Counted from the first letter of the stretch, positions 16,853 to 25,840 are shown. The stretch is DNA of 64,000 nt from Bailinhaonella thermotolerans (GCF_003594875.1 NZ_QZEY01000023.1:62001-126000); one strand, 5' to 3'. The notes: generated by a model from the letters alone, not told the origin. Translations and numbers: made by a program.

Positions 16853-16881
16853 TTGACGGTGAATCGCGCACCCGTTAATTT
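16853..16881 (+). promoter_or_regulatory. Sigma-70-type promoter of the TetR-ABC operon
   Basis: TTGACG at 16853-16858 and TAATTT at 16876-16881 are separated by exactly 17 bases. The first TetR operator box begins at the -10 element, so repressor binding would block the polymerase. Confidence 0.7.
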
Positions 16882-16935
16882 GGCCGCACGGCCAAGAAAC
16901 TGGCCGCACGGCCAAAAGCTTGGCCGACCGGCCAG
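16880..16935. promoter_or_regulatory. Three TetR operator boxes with exact 20-bp spacing
   Basis: Three near-identical palindromes, core TGGCCGcaCGGCCA (twice) and TGGCCGacCGGCCA (once), start at 16881, 16901 and 16921. The 20-bp spacing is close to two helical turns, placing all three on one DNA face. They lie between the promoter and the TetR gene and are the clear candidates for autoregulation. Confidence 0.85.
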
Positions 16936-17013
16936 GACGATAAGCCGGGCCCCGACGGCCGGACCCGGACGGCCGGAACCGGGAGCGGAGCCGGAATCGG
17001 AGGCGGGCGCGAC

Positions 17014-17610
17014 GTGAGCCTGGTGCAGGAGGCGCGGCGGCGGCGGGTGCTGGAGGCGGCCATCGACCTGCTCGCGGAGGTCGGCTGGGAGCGGACCACC
17101 ATGGCCGCCATCGCCAGGCGAGCCAAGATCAGCAAGGGCCTGATCTCGTACCACTTCTCCGGCAAGGACGAGGTGCTGACCCAGGTCGTCGAGACGATCG
17201 TCAGCGAGGTCTTCCTCCGGGGCTCGGAGAGGATGCAGCCGCGCATCGCCGCCGAGACCACCGCGCGCGGCATGCTGCGCGCCTACATCGAGTCGAACCT
17301 GGAGTTCGTCGCCGAGCACTGGCGCGAGATGCGCGCCCTCTCCGAGATCCTGCCGAACCTCCGCGACGAGGAGGGACGGCTCCGGTACGACGTCACCGCC
17401 GAGGAGCCGATCATCGCGGCGACCGCCGCCATGCTGGAGCACGGGCAGCGCACGGGCGAGTTCCGCGACTTCGACGCTCACGCGGTGGCCTTCTCCCTGC
17501 GCCGCGCCATCGACGCCGCCGCGCACCGGCTCGCCGCCGACCCCACCTTCGACATCGCTCACTACGCGAGCGAGATCGCCGACCTCTACGACCAGGGATG
17601 CCGGGCATGA
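17014..17610 (+). CDS. TetR-family repressor of the ABC operon
   Basis: A 198-residue TetR protein. The N-terminal HTH reads TMAAIARRAKISKGLISYHF and the C-terminal half is an all-helical ligand domain. GTG 17014 is the start, at the end of the operator array. Its stop overlaps the ATG of the ABC ATPase gene (ATGA), so repressor and transporter are one operon: a self-regulated efflux or export module whose inducer is probably the transported molecule. The three operator boxes upstream support strong autorepression. Confidence 0.9.
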   Translation: MSLVQEARRRRVLEAAIDLLAEVGWERTTMAAIARRAKISKGLISYHFSGKDEVLTQVVETIVSEVFLRGSERMQPRIAAETTARGMLRAYIESNLEFVAEHWREMRALSEILPNLRDEEGRLRYDVTAEEPIIAATAAMLEHGQRTGEFRDFDAHAVAFSLRRAIDAAAHRLAADPTFDIAHYASEIADLYDQGCRA

Positions 17611-18362
17611 ACGCACTCGAATTCACGGGGCTCACCAAACGCTTCGGGGACAAGCTCGCCGTGGACGGCGTCGACCTGCGGGTCCCGGCCGGCAGCTTCT
17701 ACGGCGTCGTCGGCCCCAACGGCGCGGGCAAGACGACCACGCTGACCATGGGCGTCGGCCTCCTGCGCCCCACCTCGGGCGGCTCCCGGGTGTTCGGCGT
17801 GGACGTGTGGGAGCGGCGCGAGGAGGCGATGGAGCTGCTCGGCGTGCTCCCCGACTCGATGTCGGTGCCCGAGCGGCTCACCGGCCGCGAGCTGCTGCGG
17901 TACATCGGCCGCCTGCGCGGGCTCGACCGGCGCGTGGTGGCCGAGCGGTCCGAGGAACTGCTCGACGTGCTCGGCCTGGCCGGGGACGAGCGCACCCTGG
18001 TCGTGGACTACTCCACCGGCATGCGCAAGAAGATCCTGCTGGCCACGGCGCTGCTGCACGGGCCGCGCGTGCTCGTGCTGGACGAGCCGTTCGAGGCCGT
18101 GGACCCGGTCTCGGGGGCGACGATCCGCGGCATCCTGAACGACTTCGTCGCGGGCGGCGGGTCGGTCGTGCTGTCGTCGCACGTCATGGCGCTGGTGGAG
18201 AACCTGTGCGACCGGGTGGCGATCGTCCACGCGGGCCGCGTCGTGGCCGACGGCACGCTCGACGAGGTGCGCGCCGACGGGTCCCTGGAGGACCGCTTCA
18301 TCGACCTGGTGGGCGCCGAGCGCGTCGCCGTACGGACTCTGTCGTGGCTGGGTGAGCGATGA
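17607..18362 (+). CDS. ABC transporter ATP-binding protein
   Basis: A 251-residue ABC ATPase with Walker A GPNGAGKTT near residue 37, the Q-loop region after SMSVPERLTG, signature YSTGMRKK (a non-LSGGQ variant common in the ABC-2/DRR-type group), Walker B VLVLDEPFEAVDP and H-loop SSHVM. It powers the membrane protein encoded next, with which it overlaps by four bases. The type (CcmA-like) fits export rather than uptake, since no binding protein is present. Confidence 0.92.
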   Translation: MNALEFTGLTKRFGDKLAVDGVDLRVPAGSFYGVVGPNGAGKTTTLTMGVGLLRPTSGGSRVFGVDVWERREEAMELLGVLPDSMSVPERLTGRELLRYIGRLRGLDRRVVAERSEELLDVLGLAGDERTLVVDYSTGMRKKILLATALLHGPRVLVLDEPFEAVDPVSGATIRGILNDFVAGGGSVVLSSHVMALVENLCDRVAIVHAGRVVADGTLDEVRADGSLEDRFIDLVGAERVAVRTLSWLGER

Positions 18363-20008
18363 AGACGACGATCCTCGGGCTGAAGGGCCGCATCCTCACG
18401 CACGGGCCGAACGAGGAGCGCGGGTTCGCGCTGTGCGTCGGGCTGGTGCTCGCGGGCGGAGTCATCTGGCTGGCGCGGTCGCCCCTGGTTCATCCGGACT
18501 GGGTGCTCGCGGCGCTCGCCGGGTGGGGGCTGATGTGGATCATCGGCCCGCTGACGCAGGCGGGCGCGCACGGCGGCGTGCTGCGGACCGAGTGGTTCCG
18601 GCTGCTGCCCGCCCGGCCGCGCGAGGTGGCGCGGGCGTGGCTGCCGAGCGAGTTCGCCGGGGTCGGGCCGCTGGTCACGCTGATCGCCCTGGCCGCGATC
18701 GTGGTGTACGCCGCCCCGGCGGGCGGGCTCGCGGTGGCCGTGGCCGTCGTGGCCGTGGCCGGGCAGCTCGCGGTGCTCGTGCTGCTCTCGAAGACGATGG
18801 TGCTGCTGATCGGCGGGGTCATGCGCACCCGGTTCGGGGTCGAGGTGGCCGCGTTCCAGATGTCGCTGATGCTGGCGATCGCGTTCGCCGGCTGGATCCC
18901 GTTCGCGGCGCCCGTCGTGCCCGGGCCAGGGCAGCGGGGAGCCCCGTTCGACCTGCTCGCGCTGGCGAAGTCGGGGCTGCCCGCCGGGGTCGTGGACGTG
19001 CTGACCTGGTCCCCGGTGGGCTGGGGCATGGGCGCCGCGCGGGCCGCCGTGGCCGGGGACCTGGGCGGGGCCGCGGTGTTCCTGGCCCTGCTCGTGGTCC
19101 TGGCGGTGGCGCTCGCCGCGCTCTGGCGGGTCCTGATGGTGCGCCGCCTCTCCCTGCCGCCCTCGCGGCCGGTCGCGGCCACCGGCGGCGGGCGCGAGCC
19201 GTACCTCGCCTCGATCCTGGGCCGGAGCCCGGTGGGCGCGGTCGCGGCGCGGGAGCTGATCACGTGGCGGCGGGACCCGGCGCGGGCGCTGGAGCTGCGG
19301 CACGGGCTGCTCACCCCCGCGCTCATGGGCGTGATCGCGGGCCTGTCCGGGTGGACCTGGGCGCTGCCGTCCGTCGGGGCGCTGATCGCGATGTTCGCCG
19401 CGATGGCCTCGGTGAACCTGTACGCCCTGGACGGCACGGCGCTCTGGCAGACGCTGCTCACGCCGCGCGCGATCCGGGCCGACGTGCGCGGGCGGCAGCT
19501 CGCCTGGGGCCTGCTGTTCGCGGTCCCGGCGCTGGTGTGGACCGTGGTGTCGCTGCCGCTCACCGGCGCCTGGTGGGCGGGGCCGGTCGCGGTCGGCGCG
19601 GCGGTCGCTGGGCTGGGCGTGGGCGCGGGCATGATCGTGCTGCTCGGCGTGACCATGCCCGCGGTCGGCATGGACGCGCGCCACCGCACCGAGCTGGGCC
19701 AGCGCGCGGGCGACCCGTCCGGCCAGCAGATGCTGCTGTGGATCGCCGTCGGCGCCGCGTGCGCCGCCCCGAGCCTGCTGCTCCTCCTCGTCGGCGGCGA
19801 CCCGTCCTCCTGGCTCCACCAGCTCGTGGCGAGCGCGCTGATCGCCGCCGCGGGCGTGTGGCTGCCCGGCCGGATCGCGATCGTACGGCTGACGCGCGGC
19901 GGCGACGAGTTCCTCCTCGCCCTCCGCAGCGGCCCCGCGACGGCCGCCCAGAAGGCCCGCGACGCCTGGCGCAAGGCCCTCACCCAGGCCAGGGCCAAGA
20001 CCTCTTGA
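18359..20008 (+). CDS. ABC transporter membrane protein
   Basis: A 549-residue integral membrane protein with about ten to twelve hydrophobic segments, encoded four bases inside the end of the ATPase gene. It has no recognisable soluble domain and looks like a large fused permease of the ABC-2 kind; a soluble stretch near residues 260-310 separates two membrane halves. With the TetR protein and ATPase it forms an exporter. Substrate unknown. Confidence 0.8.
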   Translation: MKTTILGLKGRILTHGPNEERGFALCVGLVLAGGVIWLARSPLVHPDWVLAALAGWGLMWIIGPLTQAGAHGGVLRTEWFRLLPARPREVARAWLPSEFAGVGPLVTLIALAAIVVYAAPAGGLAVAVAVVAVAGQLAVLVLLSKTMVLLIGGVMRTRFGVEVAAFQMSLMLAIAFAGWIPFAAPVVPGPGQRGAPFDLLALAKSGLPAGVVDVLTWSPVGWGMGAARAAVAGDLGGAAVFLALLVVLAVALAALWRVLMVRRLSLPPSRPVAATGGGREPYLASILGRSPVGAVAARELITWRRDPARALELRHGLLTPALMGVIAGLSGWTWALPSVGALIAMFAAMASVNLYALDGTALWQTLLTPRAIRADVRGRQLAWGLLFAVPALVWTVVSLPLTGAWWAGPVAVGAAVAGLGVGAGMIVLLGVTMPAVGMDARHRTELGQRAGDPSGQQMLLWIAVGAACAAPSLLLLLVGGDPSSWLHQLVASALIAAAGVWLPGRIAIVRLTRGGDEFLLALRSGPATAAQKARDAWRKALTQARAKTS

Positions 20009-20014
20009 GAGAAC

Positions 20015-20102
20015 GCGCTGACCTCGCGATCTCGCGTCGTCCGCCGGTACCACCTGAAGCATCGGGTGGCGCCGGGGAGGGCGCGAATCGCGAGATCAGC
20101 GC
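20015..20102. terminator. Long imperfect inverted repeat between convergent genes
   Basis: The arms 20015-20036 and 20082-20102 share GCGCTGAyCTCGCGAT-like sequence with one or two mismatches around a 45-base loop. It lies between two converging genes (ends at 20008 and 20115) and probably serves as a two-way terminator. No strong T-run is present. Confidence 0.5.
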
Positions 20103-20114
20103 AGGGGGTGGAGG

Positions 20115-22610
20115 TCAGGACCAGATCTGGTGGGTCAGGGATTCGTCGGTGATGGCGATGTCGTCCGCCAGGAGGTACGCCTTGGACAGGATGGCGGCGA
20201 GGAGGCCGTCCTCCTCAAAGGGGAGGAAGACGCTGGCGGCGGGGGCCGGGACCTCGACGACGCGGAGGTGGGCGTCGTCGGGCTCCATGAGGACGCCGGC
20301 CGAGCCAATGTGGATCTTGTAGGTGCGGAGTTCGCCGCGGACCCGCAGGAAGCGGCCGTCCAGCTCCACCCGATCGGCGATCTTGAGGCGGGGGAGGAGG
20401 CGGGCCAGGGCGTCGCGCCGGGTCGTCGCGGACTCGGTGAGCTCGCCGAAGCCCGACTCCCGCCAGTACTCCCGGTGGGGGCCGGTCCACGCCGGGTCCG
20501 TGCCGATCGAGGAGACCCCCACGGCCAGGTCGATGTCCCGCATGGTCTCGGAGAACATCAGCTCCGGCACCCGCTCCAGGGGCCGCTCCAGCCAGCCCTC
20601 CCCGCGCCGCCGGTAGAAGCGCACCTCGCCGATCACGCAGACCTGGGCCGGGCGGTCGTGGTCGGCGTCGTCCCACGCCTCCTCGGGGATCCACATGGGC
20701 AGCTCCGCCAGGAGGCTCCCCCGCCGCAGCACCGCCTCGCACCGGCCGGAGCCGCCCGCCGCGTCCCAGTGGCCCAGCGAGACGCCCGTCCAGCCGCGCC
20801 CGTCCAGGAGCGCCTTGGCCTGGCCGTACCGGAGGACGTGGCCGGCGAACCGGCGCGAGAAGGTCCCCGACTCGCGCTCGGCGGGGGTGAGCGGGTAGAC
20901 CTCGCGGAAGGCCTGCTTGAACGGCTGGCGCCAGGCCGTCTCCATCAGGTGGTCGCGCCAGGCGCGCACCTCCTCATCGGTCGCGGTGAGCGGGTGCCAC
21001 AGCCGCGCGGTCGCCCCGTCGGCGGGGCGCAGCCGCGCGCCGTCGGCGGCGACCAGTTCCCAGCCGCCGTCGCGGGGCTCGGGCAGGCCCGCGCCCCGCC
21101 CGTCCACCTGCCAGATCAGGCGGCGGGCCAGGTGGCTCGTCACCGGATGGTCGAGGTAGTGCTCCCGCGCCTCGGCCCAGGTCCACTCGCGGCCGAGCAC
21201 GAGCGCGTCCTCGATCCTGGCCCGTTCGGTGGCCAGGGTCCCGCGCAGTTCCTTGAGCGCGGTCTTCAGGTCGGCGAGCAGGTCCCCGTGGTTCTCCCTG
21301 AGGGCCTTCGGGGCGTTCCTGAGCACCTTGCCGTCCGCGTCGAGGAAGCGCAGGGCCGGGCCGGGCTCGTCCAGGGCGAGTTCGATCATGTGATCGCCGG
21401 CGGGCTCACGCCGTACGCCCCCGGGGCCGAGGCCGAAGGAGGGGACGGTGCGCTCCAGGAGCTGGTCGGGGCTGAGGCCCTCGCGCGCGCCGACCGCGGC
21501 GAGTGCCCTGGCGACGGTCGCCAGGAGGGACCGCCTGCGCACGCGCGCACGGACGCGGGCGAGCTGGGCGACGGCCGCCATGCCGCCGTGGCCCGCGAGC
21601 ACGGCGACGGCGGCGTTGGCCAGGAGTTCGCTGCGGGAGTTCGGGCCGGAGCCGCCGATCCCGGTGCCGGTGGCCACGGCGACGTCGCCGAGCACGGGCA
21701 CGACCCAGCCGGCCTCGATCAGCTCGCAGGTCCAGATGAGGCCGCGCAGCAGGACCGCGGTGTCGTGGTGCAGGTAGACGGGGGTGGAACGGTCCACGGC
21801 GCTCTCGCGGTGCCGCGCGAGGGCGGTCAGGACGTCGCGGACCAGGGCGGGCGCGTCCCGCGTGAGCAGGTCCGCGGCGGTCGCGAGCCACCGGTCCCCG
21901 GGCCTCGCGGTGGTCGCGGTCGCGCAGTGGCGGAGCAGCGGCATGATCGCCGGCGCGCCCAGGCGCTCGCCGTACTCCTCGGCCATCGTCACCGCGAACG
22001 CGTCCGCCGCCCTGAGCAATCGGGCGGCGGCCACGGCGGGAGGCTCGGGGATGTGCACCGCGAGCAGGTCGTCCAGGCGGCGCCGGGTGAGGGAGTCGGC
22101 GGCCCAGCCGGGCGAGGCGGCCAGCAGCTCGGCCGCGCGGCGCATCTCCGCGACGTACGGAGCCTGCTCGCCCGTGGGCAGGCGGCGGGTCGCGGTGAGC
22201 GGGATCGCGAACATCTTCTCGTGGGTCGTGCCGTCCACGAGCGGCGTGGCCGCGACGCGCCAGAGCAGCGCCAGCTCCCGGGCGGGCCAGGCGAGCCGGC
22301 GGCGGCCGACCGTCGCGGCGAGCTGCTTGAGGTGCGCGGACAGCGGGCTCCCCCGCCACGGGCTGACGCGCCAGGTCAGCATGCGGAACTGCACCCACAG
22401 GCCGAGCGCGCGCCACTCCCGCCCGGTGAACGCCGCGGCCGGCCTGCCGTAGGCGATCTCCGGGAAGACGGACGGGTCGGTCAGGTCGTGCAGCCGGTCC
22501 TGGACCGAGTCGAGCAGGCCGAACAGCCGCCGGTCCTCGGCCGGCACCTCGTCCAGCCAGCCCCTCGCCTCCGGGGGCAGGTCCTCATCGAGCGACGCCA
22601 CGTCAACCAC
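20115..22610 (-). CDS. DUF4132 domain-containing protein
   Basis: A protein of about 831 residues from GTG 22610 (GTG 22601 is also possible). It is soluble and rich in Arg, Glu and Leu. The C-terminal third carries the landmark region of the DUF4132 family: AWRQPFKQAFREVYPLT, then SRRFAGHVLRYGQAKALL, followed by VCVIGEVRFYRR and a sequence ending HQIWS. The N-terminal two thirds look like helical repeat sequence (LLRHCATAT, TRDAPALVRDVLTALARH). Family members such as E. coli YehI/MolR-type proteins have no firm function, and some carry a WGR domain, which I do not see here. It is monocistronic and faces a divergent oxidase-like gene. Confidence 0.75.
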   Translation of the reverse strand: MVDVASLDEDLPPEARGWLDEVPAEDRRLFGLLDSVQDRLHDLTDPSVFPEIAYGRPAAAFTGREWRALGLWVQFRMLTWRVSPWRGSPLSAHLKQLAATVGRRRLAWPARELALLWRVAATPLVDGTTHEKMFAIPLTATRRLPTGEQAPYVAEMRRAAELLAASPGWAADSLTRRRLDDLLAVHIPEPPAVAAARLLRAADAFAVTMAEEYGERLGAPAIMPLLRHCATATTARPGDRWLATAADLLTRDAPALVRDVLTALARHRESAVDRSTPVYLHHDTAVLLRGLIWTCELIEAGWVVPVLGDVAVATGTGIGGSGPNSRSELLANAAVAVLAGHGGMAAVAQLARVRARVRRRSLLATVARALAAVGAREGLSPDQLLERTVPSFGLGPGGVRREPAGDHMIELALDEPGPALRFLDADGKVLRNAPKALRENHGDLLADLKTALKELRGTLATERARIEDALVLGREWTWAEAREHYLDHPVTSHLARRLIWQVDGRGAGLPEPRDGGWELVAADGARLRPADGATARLWHPLTATDEEVRAWRDHLMETAWRQPFKQAFREVYPLTPAERESGTFSRRFAGHVLRYGQAKALLDGRGWTGVSLGHWDAAGGSGRCEAVLRRGSLLAELPMWIPEEAWDDADHDRPAQVCVIGEVRFYRRRGEGWLERPLERVPELMFSETMRDIDLAVGVSSIGTDPAWTGPHREYWRESGFGELTESATTRRDALARLLPRLKIADRVELDGRFLRVRGELRTYKIHIGSAGVLMEPDDAHLRVVEVPAPAASVFLPFEEDGLLAAILSKAYLLADDIAITDESLTHQIWS

Positions 22611-22880
22611 CCACCCGCGCAAACCGTGCCACAGCGTGTCCCTTCGACGCCTTGACGACCAAAGTTGATCAAGATGAGCGGCACAGTAGGGGGGCCTGCC
22701 GACATTTCCGGTACGGCCACGCGGCGGGGTGGCGGCGCGGCCCGGCGGGCGGGCGGGCGCGGGGCCGGGAAACCCCTCCCCGGGCCGGGGGCGCGGGTCC
22801 GGGCGGGGCGCGGTTTTGTCGGTGGCGGATGGCAGGGTGGGAGGCCGGGAGAACCTGGGGAGACGGGGAAGGAGGCCCTG
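22611..22880. other. Divergent promoter region
   Basis: There is no gene in this space between two divergent genes. An AT-rich palindrome TTGATCAA near 22668 is the only obvious site; promoters for both directions probably lie around it. A GGTACGGCC core is at about 22712. Confidence 0.4.
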
Positions 22881-23360
22881 ATGGCGACCTGGGAAGCGGT
22901 GGAGCGGGCCGAGCCCGAGCTGGCGGCCACGGCGCTCGGCATCTTCTCGAAGAACAAGACCAAGATGCTCGCGACGCTGCGCGGAGACGGCTCGCCCCGG
23001 ATCAGCGGCGTCGAGTTCGACATCGTGGACGGCGAGCTGTGGATGGGCATGATGTACGGCTCGCGCAAGGCGCTGGACCTGCGGCGCGACCCGCGGTTCG
23101 CGCTGCACAGCGCGCCGGCGCCGGACATCGAGGCCGACCCGGCGGGCTGGGAGGGCGACGCGAAGATCAGCGGTGTGGCGGTCGAGGTGACCGACCCGGA
23201 GCTCATCGCCAAGATCGCACCGGTGCCGTCGGGGGAGGCGCACCTGTTCCGGGCCGACATCCGGGAGCTGACCTGGATCCGGCTCAGCGACCCGCCCGAG
23301 TCCATGCTGATCGACCACTGGTCCGAGACGGACGGCCGGAGAACCTTCGAGCGCAAGTGA
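22881..23360 (+). CDS. Pyridoxamine-5'-phosphate-oxidase-family (flavin/F420 split-barrel) protein
   Basis: A 159-residue split-barrel protein with the typical run ATLRGDGSPRISGVEFDIVD, then GELWMGMMYGSRKALDLRRD and a C-terminal LTWIRLSDPPESM. Start ATG 22881 has a GGAGG box five bases upstream. Family members bind FMN or F420 and reduce or oxidise small molecules. Residues for pyridoxal phosphate synthesis are not evident, so it is not PdxH. It stands alone, and the space behind it is filled by tandem repeats. Confidence 0.8.
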   Translation: MATWEAVERAEPELAATALGIFSKNKTKMLATLRGDGSPRISGVEFDIVDGELWMGMMYGSRKALDLRRDPRFALHSAPAPDIEADPAGWEGDAKISGVAVEVTDPELIAKIAPVPSGEAHLFRADIRELTWIRLSDPPESMLIDHWSETDGRRTFERK

Positions 23361-23404
23361 CCCCGGCGCCGGCCCGCCCCGGCCGGCACGGGGGCACGGC
23401 CGGG

Positions 23405-23536
23405 GCCCGGGTGCGGACCGGGTGCGGACCGGGTGCGGACCGGGTGCGGACCGGGTGCGGGCGGCCCGGCCCGATGGGCGCGGGCGGCTCGGGGAATCCG
23501 GCCGGCCCAGGGCGCGGGCGGCCCAGGGCGCGGGCG
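23405..23536. repeat. 11-bp and 17-bp tandem repeats
   Basis: Five to six copies of the 11-bp unit gtgcggaccgg (about 23411-23460) are followed by two copies of a 17-bp unit (gcccagggcgcgggcgg). They separate two convergent genes and contain no gene. Confidence 0.85.
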
Positions 23537-23538
23537 GC

Positions 23539-24345
23539 TCAGGCCGGGACGCGGACGGCGGCGTACTGCGTGGCCTGGCCGACCAGGCGGCCCTTGGAGT
23601 CCCAGGCGTGGCAGACCTCGTCCATGCGGTCGCCGCCGACCTCGCCGGCCTTCTGGCTGACCAGGATCGGCCCGGCGGCGGGCAGGCGGCGGACATACGC
23701 CGTGAGCTGGATGGTCGGGGCCCAGCCGGGGATGCCCAGGTCGTAGGTGACCGGCGGGAGCGCGTCGAGGGCGACGAGCAGGCTGAGCGGGTCCCAGCCC
23801 GAGCCGTCGGCCAGGCGCATCCAGGCGGTGAGCAGGCCCCGGTTGGACGGCTTGCCGAGCGCGAAGCCGAGGTGCTCGGGGTCGAGGCGGAGCTCGACGA
23901 CGCTCATCAGCGGGACGCGCAGACCGGCGCCGGGCGGGTCCTCGGGGGAGAGGAAGCAGTTCTCCTCCGGGGTGGCCTTCACCGGCGGCAGGTCCGTCCA
24001 GTGCGGGTCCTCGTCGGTGAGCCGGCCCATCGTGAACAGGGCCTCCACGCGCGACCGGCCCTCCTGCAGGAGACCGGCGCGCACCTGCGTCAGGGTCTTG
24101 CCTGAGCGCAGCACCTCGACCCGGGCGACGGCGGGACCGGGCTCGGGCGGCGTGACGTACGTCGCGCTGACGGCGGTGACGTGCGGGTGGTCCGGCGTCA
24201 CGGCTCCGGCGGCGCGGCCGAGGACGGCCAGCAGGTAGCCCCCGTGCAGCTTCTCGCCGATCGCCCACTGCGGATCCAGTTCGACGTCGAACTCCGGGCC
24301 CCCGTCGCGGTGCCGTACCGCCGTGGCCGCAGCGAAATGCGCCAT
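23539..24345 (-). CDS. Thioesterase-family (double hot-dog) protein
   Basis: A 268-residue protein with two hot-dog halves, as in the thioesterase-like superfamily of actinobacteria. GEKLHGGYLLAVLGRA in the first half is the typical helix entry, and LSLLVALDALPPVTYDLG and QLTAYVRRLPA are in the second. These enzymes hydrolyse acyl-CoA thioesters. ATG 24345 has AAGGAG eight bases upstream. It is divergent from a TetR gene and the two share one operator region, so the TetR protein probably represses this gene. Confidence 0.82.
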   Translation of the reverse strand: MAHFAAATAVRHRDGGPEFDVELDPQWAIGEKLHGGYLLAVLGRAAGAVTPDHPHVTAVSATYVTPPEPGPAVARVEVLRSGKTLTQVRAGLLQEGRSRVEALFTMGRLTDEDPHWTDLPPVKATPEENCFLSPEDPPGAGLRVPLMSVVELRLDPEHLGFALGKPSNRGLLTAWMRLADGSGWDPLSLLVALDALPPVTYDLGIPGWAPTIQLTAYVRRLPAAGPILVSQKAGEVGGDRMDEVCHAWDSKGRLVGQATQYAAVRVPA

Positions 24346-24371
24346 CTGCGCTCCTTTCGTCCAACATCAGG

Positions 24372-24398
24372 TTGACACTGTCATCCTGACGGCGTCAA
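24372..24398. promoter_or_regulatory. Shared inverted-repeat operator of the thioesterase/TetR pair
   Basis: A 27-bp dyad between the divergent starts: TTGACacTGTCA on the left and TGACggCGTCAA on the right, three bases apart. The outer TTGAC/GTCAA arms can also act as -35 boxes in both directions, so one bound repressor would silence both genes. Confidence 0.7.
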
Positions 24399-24399
24399 T

Positions 24400-25083
24400 G
24401 TGACGTCCATGACGACCAGACGGGTTCGCGCGCGGCCCGGCGAGGGCCCGCTGCTGCGCGAGGAGATCCTGGCGGCGGCCGAGGCGCTGCTCATCGAGTC
24501 GGGCACGGAGGACGCGCTGACCCTGCGCGCCGTGGCCCGCAGGGCCGGGGTGACCACCCCCTCGGTCTACCTGCACTTCGCCGACAAGGAGGCGCTGCTG
24601 GAGGCCGTCTGCCTACGCGTCTGGGACCAGCTCGACAGCGACATGAACGCGGCGGCCGCGCGCGCCCGGGACCCGTTCCGGGCGCTGGGCATGGCCGGCA
24701 TCGCCTACGCGAGGTTCGCGCTGTCGCACCCGGTCCAGTACCGCGTCCTGATGATGCGCTCCCCGGCCACCACCGCCGCCCTCGCCTGCCACCGCCGTAT
24801 GGTCGAGTCGGTCACCGCCTGCGTCGAGGCCGGAGCCCTCCGCGGCGACCCGGAGAAGCTGGCCCTCAGCCTGTGGGCGGCGGTCCACGGCTGCGTCTCC
24901 CTGCTCATCGCCCAGCCCGGCTTCCCCTGGCCCGACGACCTCGACGCGTTCATCGAGGAGACCGTGGCCATGGCCGGCTTCGGGGCCGCCCTCAGCTCCC
25001 GGATCCCCCGCCGCACCCCCTGGACCACGCCCGTCCTCACCGAGCGGCTCGACGCCCTCGCGGCCGGTCTTCCCACCCGCTGA
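24400..25083 (+). CDS. TetR-family transcriptional regulator
   Basis: About 227 residues. The HTH is TLRAVARRAGVTTPSVYLHF, followed by DKEALLEAV, both classic for TetR. The C-terminal domain resembles the TetR_C_13/WHG type. The start is GTG 24400 or ATG 24409; neither has a ribosome box, and the first lies two bases from the operator, so the message may be nearly leaderless. It probably controls itself and the divergent thioesterase gene. Confidence 0.88.
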   Translation: MTSMTTRRVRARPGEGPLLREEILAAAEALLIESGTEDALTLRAVARRAGVTTPSVYLHFADKEALLEAVCLRVWDQLDSDMNAAAARARDPFRALGMAGIAYARFALSHPVQYRVLMMRSPATTAALACHRRMVESVTACVEAGALRGDPEKLALSLWAAVHGCVSLLIAQPGFPWPDDLDAFIEETVAMAGFGAALSSRIPRRTPWTTPVLTERLDALAAGLPTR

Positions 25084-25234
25084 CGGCGGCGCCCCGGCCG
25101 CGTCCACAGGCGTACGGCGGTCGCGCGGCCCCGCCGGTCGCGCCCGCCCGGCGAGCACGCGGCCCGGCCGGGCACATCCGCCGGCGTACGGCGACGGCGT
25201 GGTCCTCCCCCGCCACCAGGGTTCGCGGCCGGCG

Positions 25235-25840
25235 TCAGGCGGGGGTTCGGGGGCGGGAGCGGAGGTGGCGGACCAGCTCGGCGGCGAGGGTGATCAGCAG
25301 GGCGACGCCGAAGCCGAAGAGGGCGGCCAGCAGGGGGTTCTTCTCGAAGGTCTTCCCGCCGAGGTATCCGAGCAGGGAGCAGTACGCCCCCCAGGAGAGG
25401 CCGGCGAGCGCGTCGAAGAGGCTGAACCGGCGCAGCGGGTAGCCGAGGGCCCCGGCCGTCACCGTGGTCACGGTCCGGCCGCCGGGGATGTAGCGCGCCA
25501 CGATGATGATCAGGCCGCCGCGCCGTTCCAGCGTGCGGCGGATCCACCGCGTGAGGTGGTGGCGGCGGGTGCCGGGCTTGACGCGGTTCACGGGGCGGCG
25601 GCCCAGGCGGCCGATGCAGTACGACACGTGGTCCCCCGCGAACGCCCCGGCCGCCGCGGCGAGCAGCAGCAGGACGAGGTTCGGCCGGCCGCTCGCCGCG
25701 AACACCCCCGCCGCGATGACCAGGCTCTCGCTGGGCAGCAGCGGCAGGAACGCGTCCACGGCCGCGAACGCGAACACCGCGAGGTAGATCCAGGGCGAGG
25801 TGATCGCCTGGCGGGCGAGTTCGACCAGCGAGTCGAGCAC
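25235..25840 (-). CDS. DedA-family membrane protein
   Basis: A protein of about 201 residues with five to six membrane segments. DedA landmarks are PLLPSESLVIAAG near residue 35, AGDHVSYCIGRLGRR and RYIPGGRTVTTVTAGALG with the family arginine and proline. DedA proteins are undecaprenyl-phosphate or phospholipid flippases driven by proton motive force. The start is GTG 25840 (TTG 25843 adjoins it). It is monocistronic, and a P-type ATPase relic lies upstream. Confidence 0.88.
   Translation of the reverse strand: MLDSLVELARQAITSPWIYLAVFAFAAVDAFLPLLPSESLVIAAGVFAASGRPNLVLLLLAAAAGAFAGDHVSYCIGRLGRRPVNRVKPGTRRHHLTRWIRRTLERRGGLIIIVARYIPGGRTVTTVTAGALGYPLRRFSLFDALAGLSWGAYCSLLGYLGGKTFEKNPLLAALFGFGVALLITLAAELVRHLRSRPRTPA

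Noticed and set aside
15902-20008. A peptide-antibiotic (RiPP) cluster made of the HprK-like gene and ABC genes
   Set aside because: No precursor peptide, PqqD-like protein or modifying enzyme was found, and the ABC operon has its own promoter and repressor.
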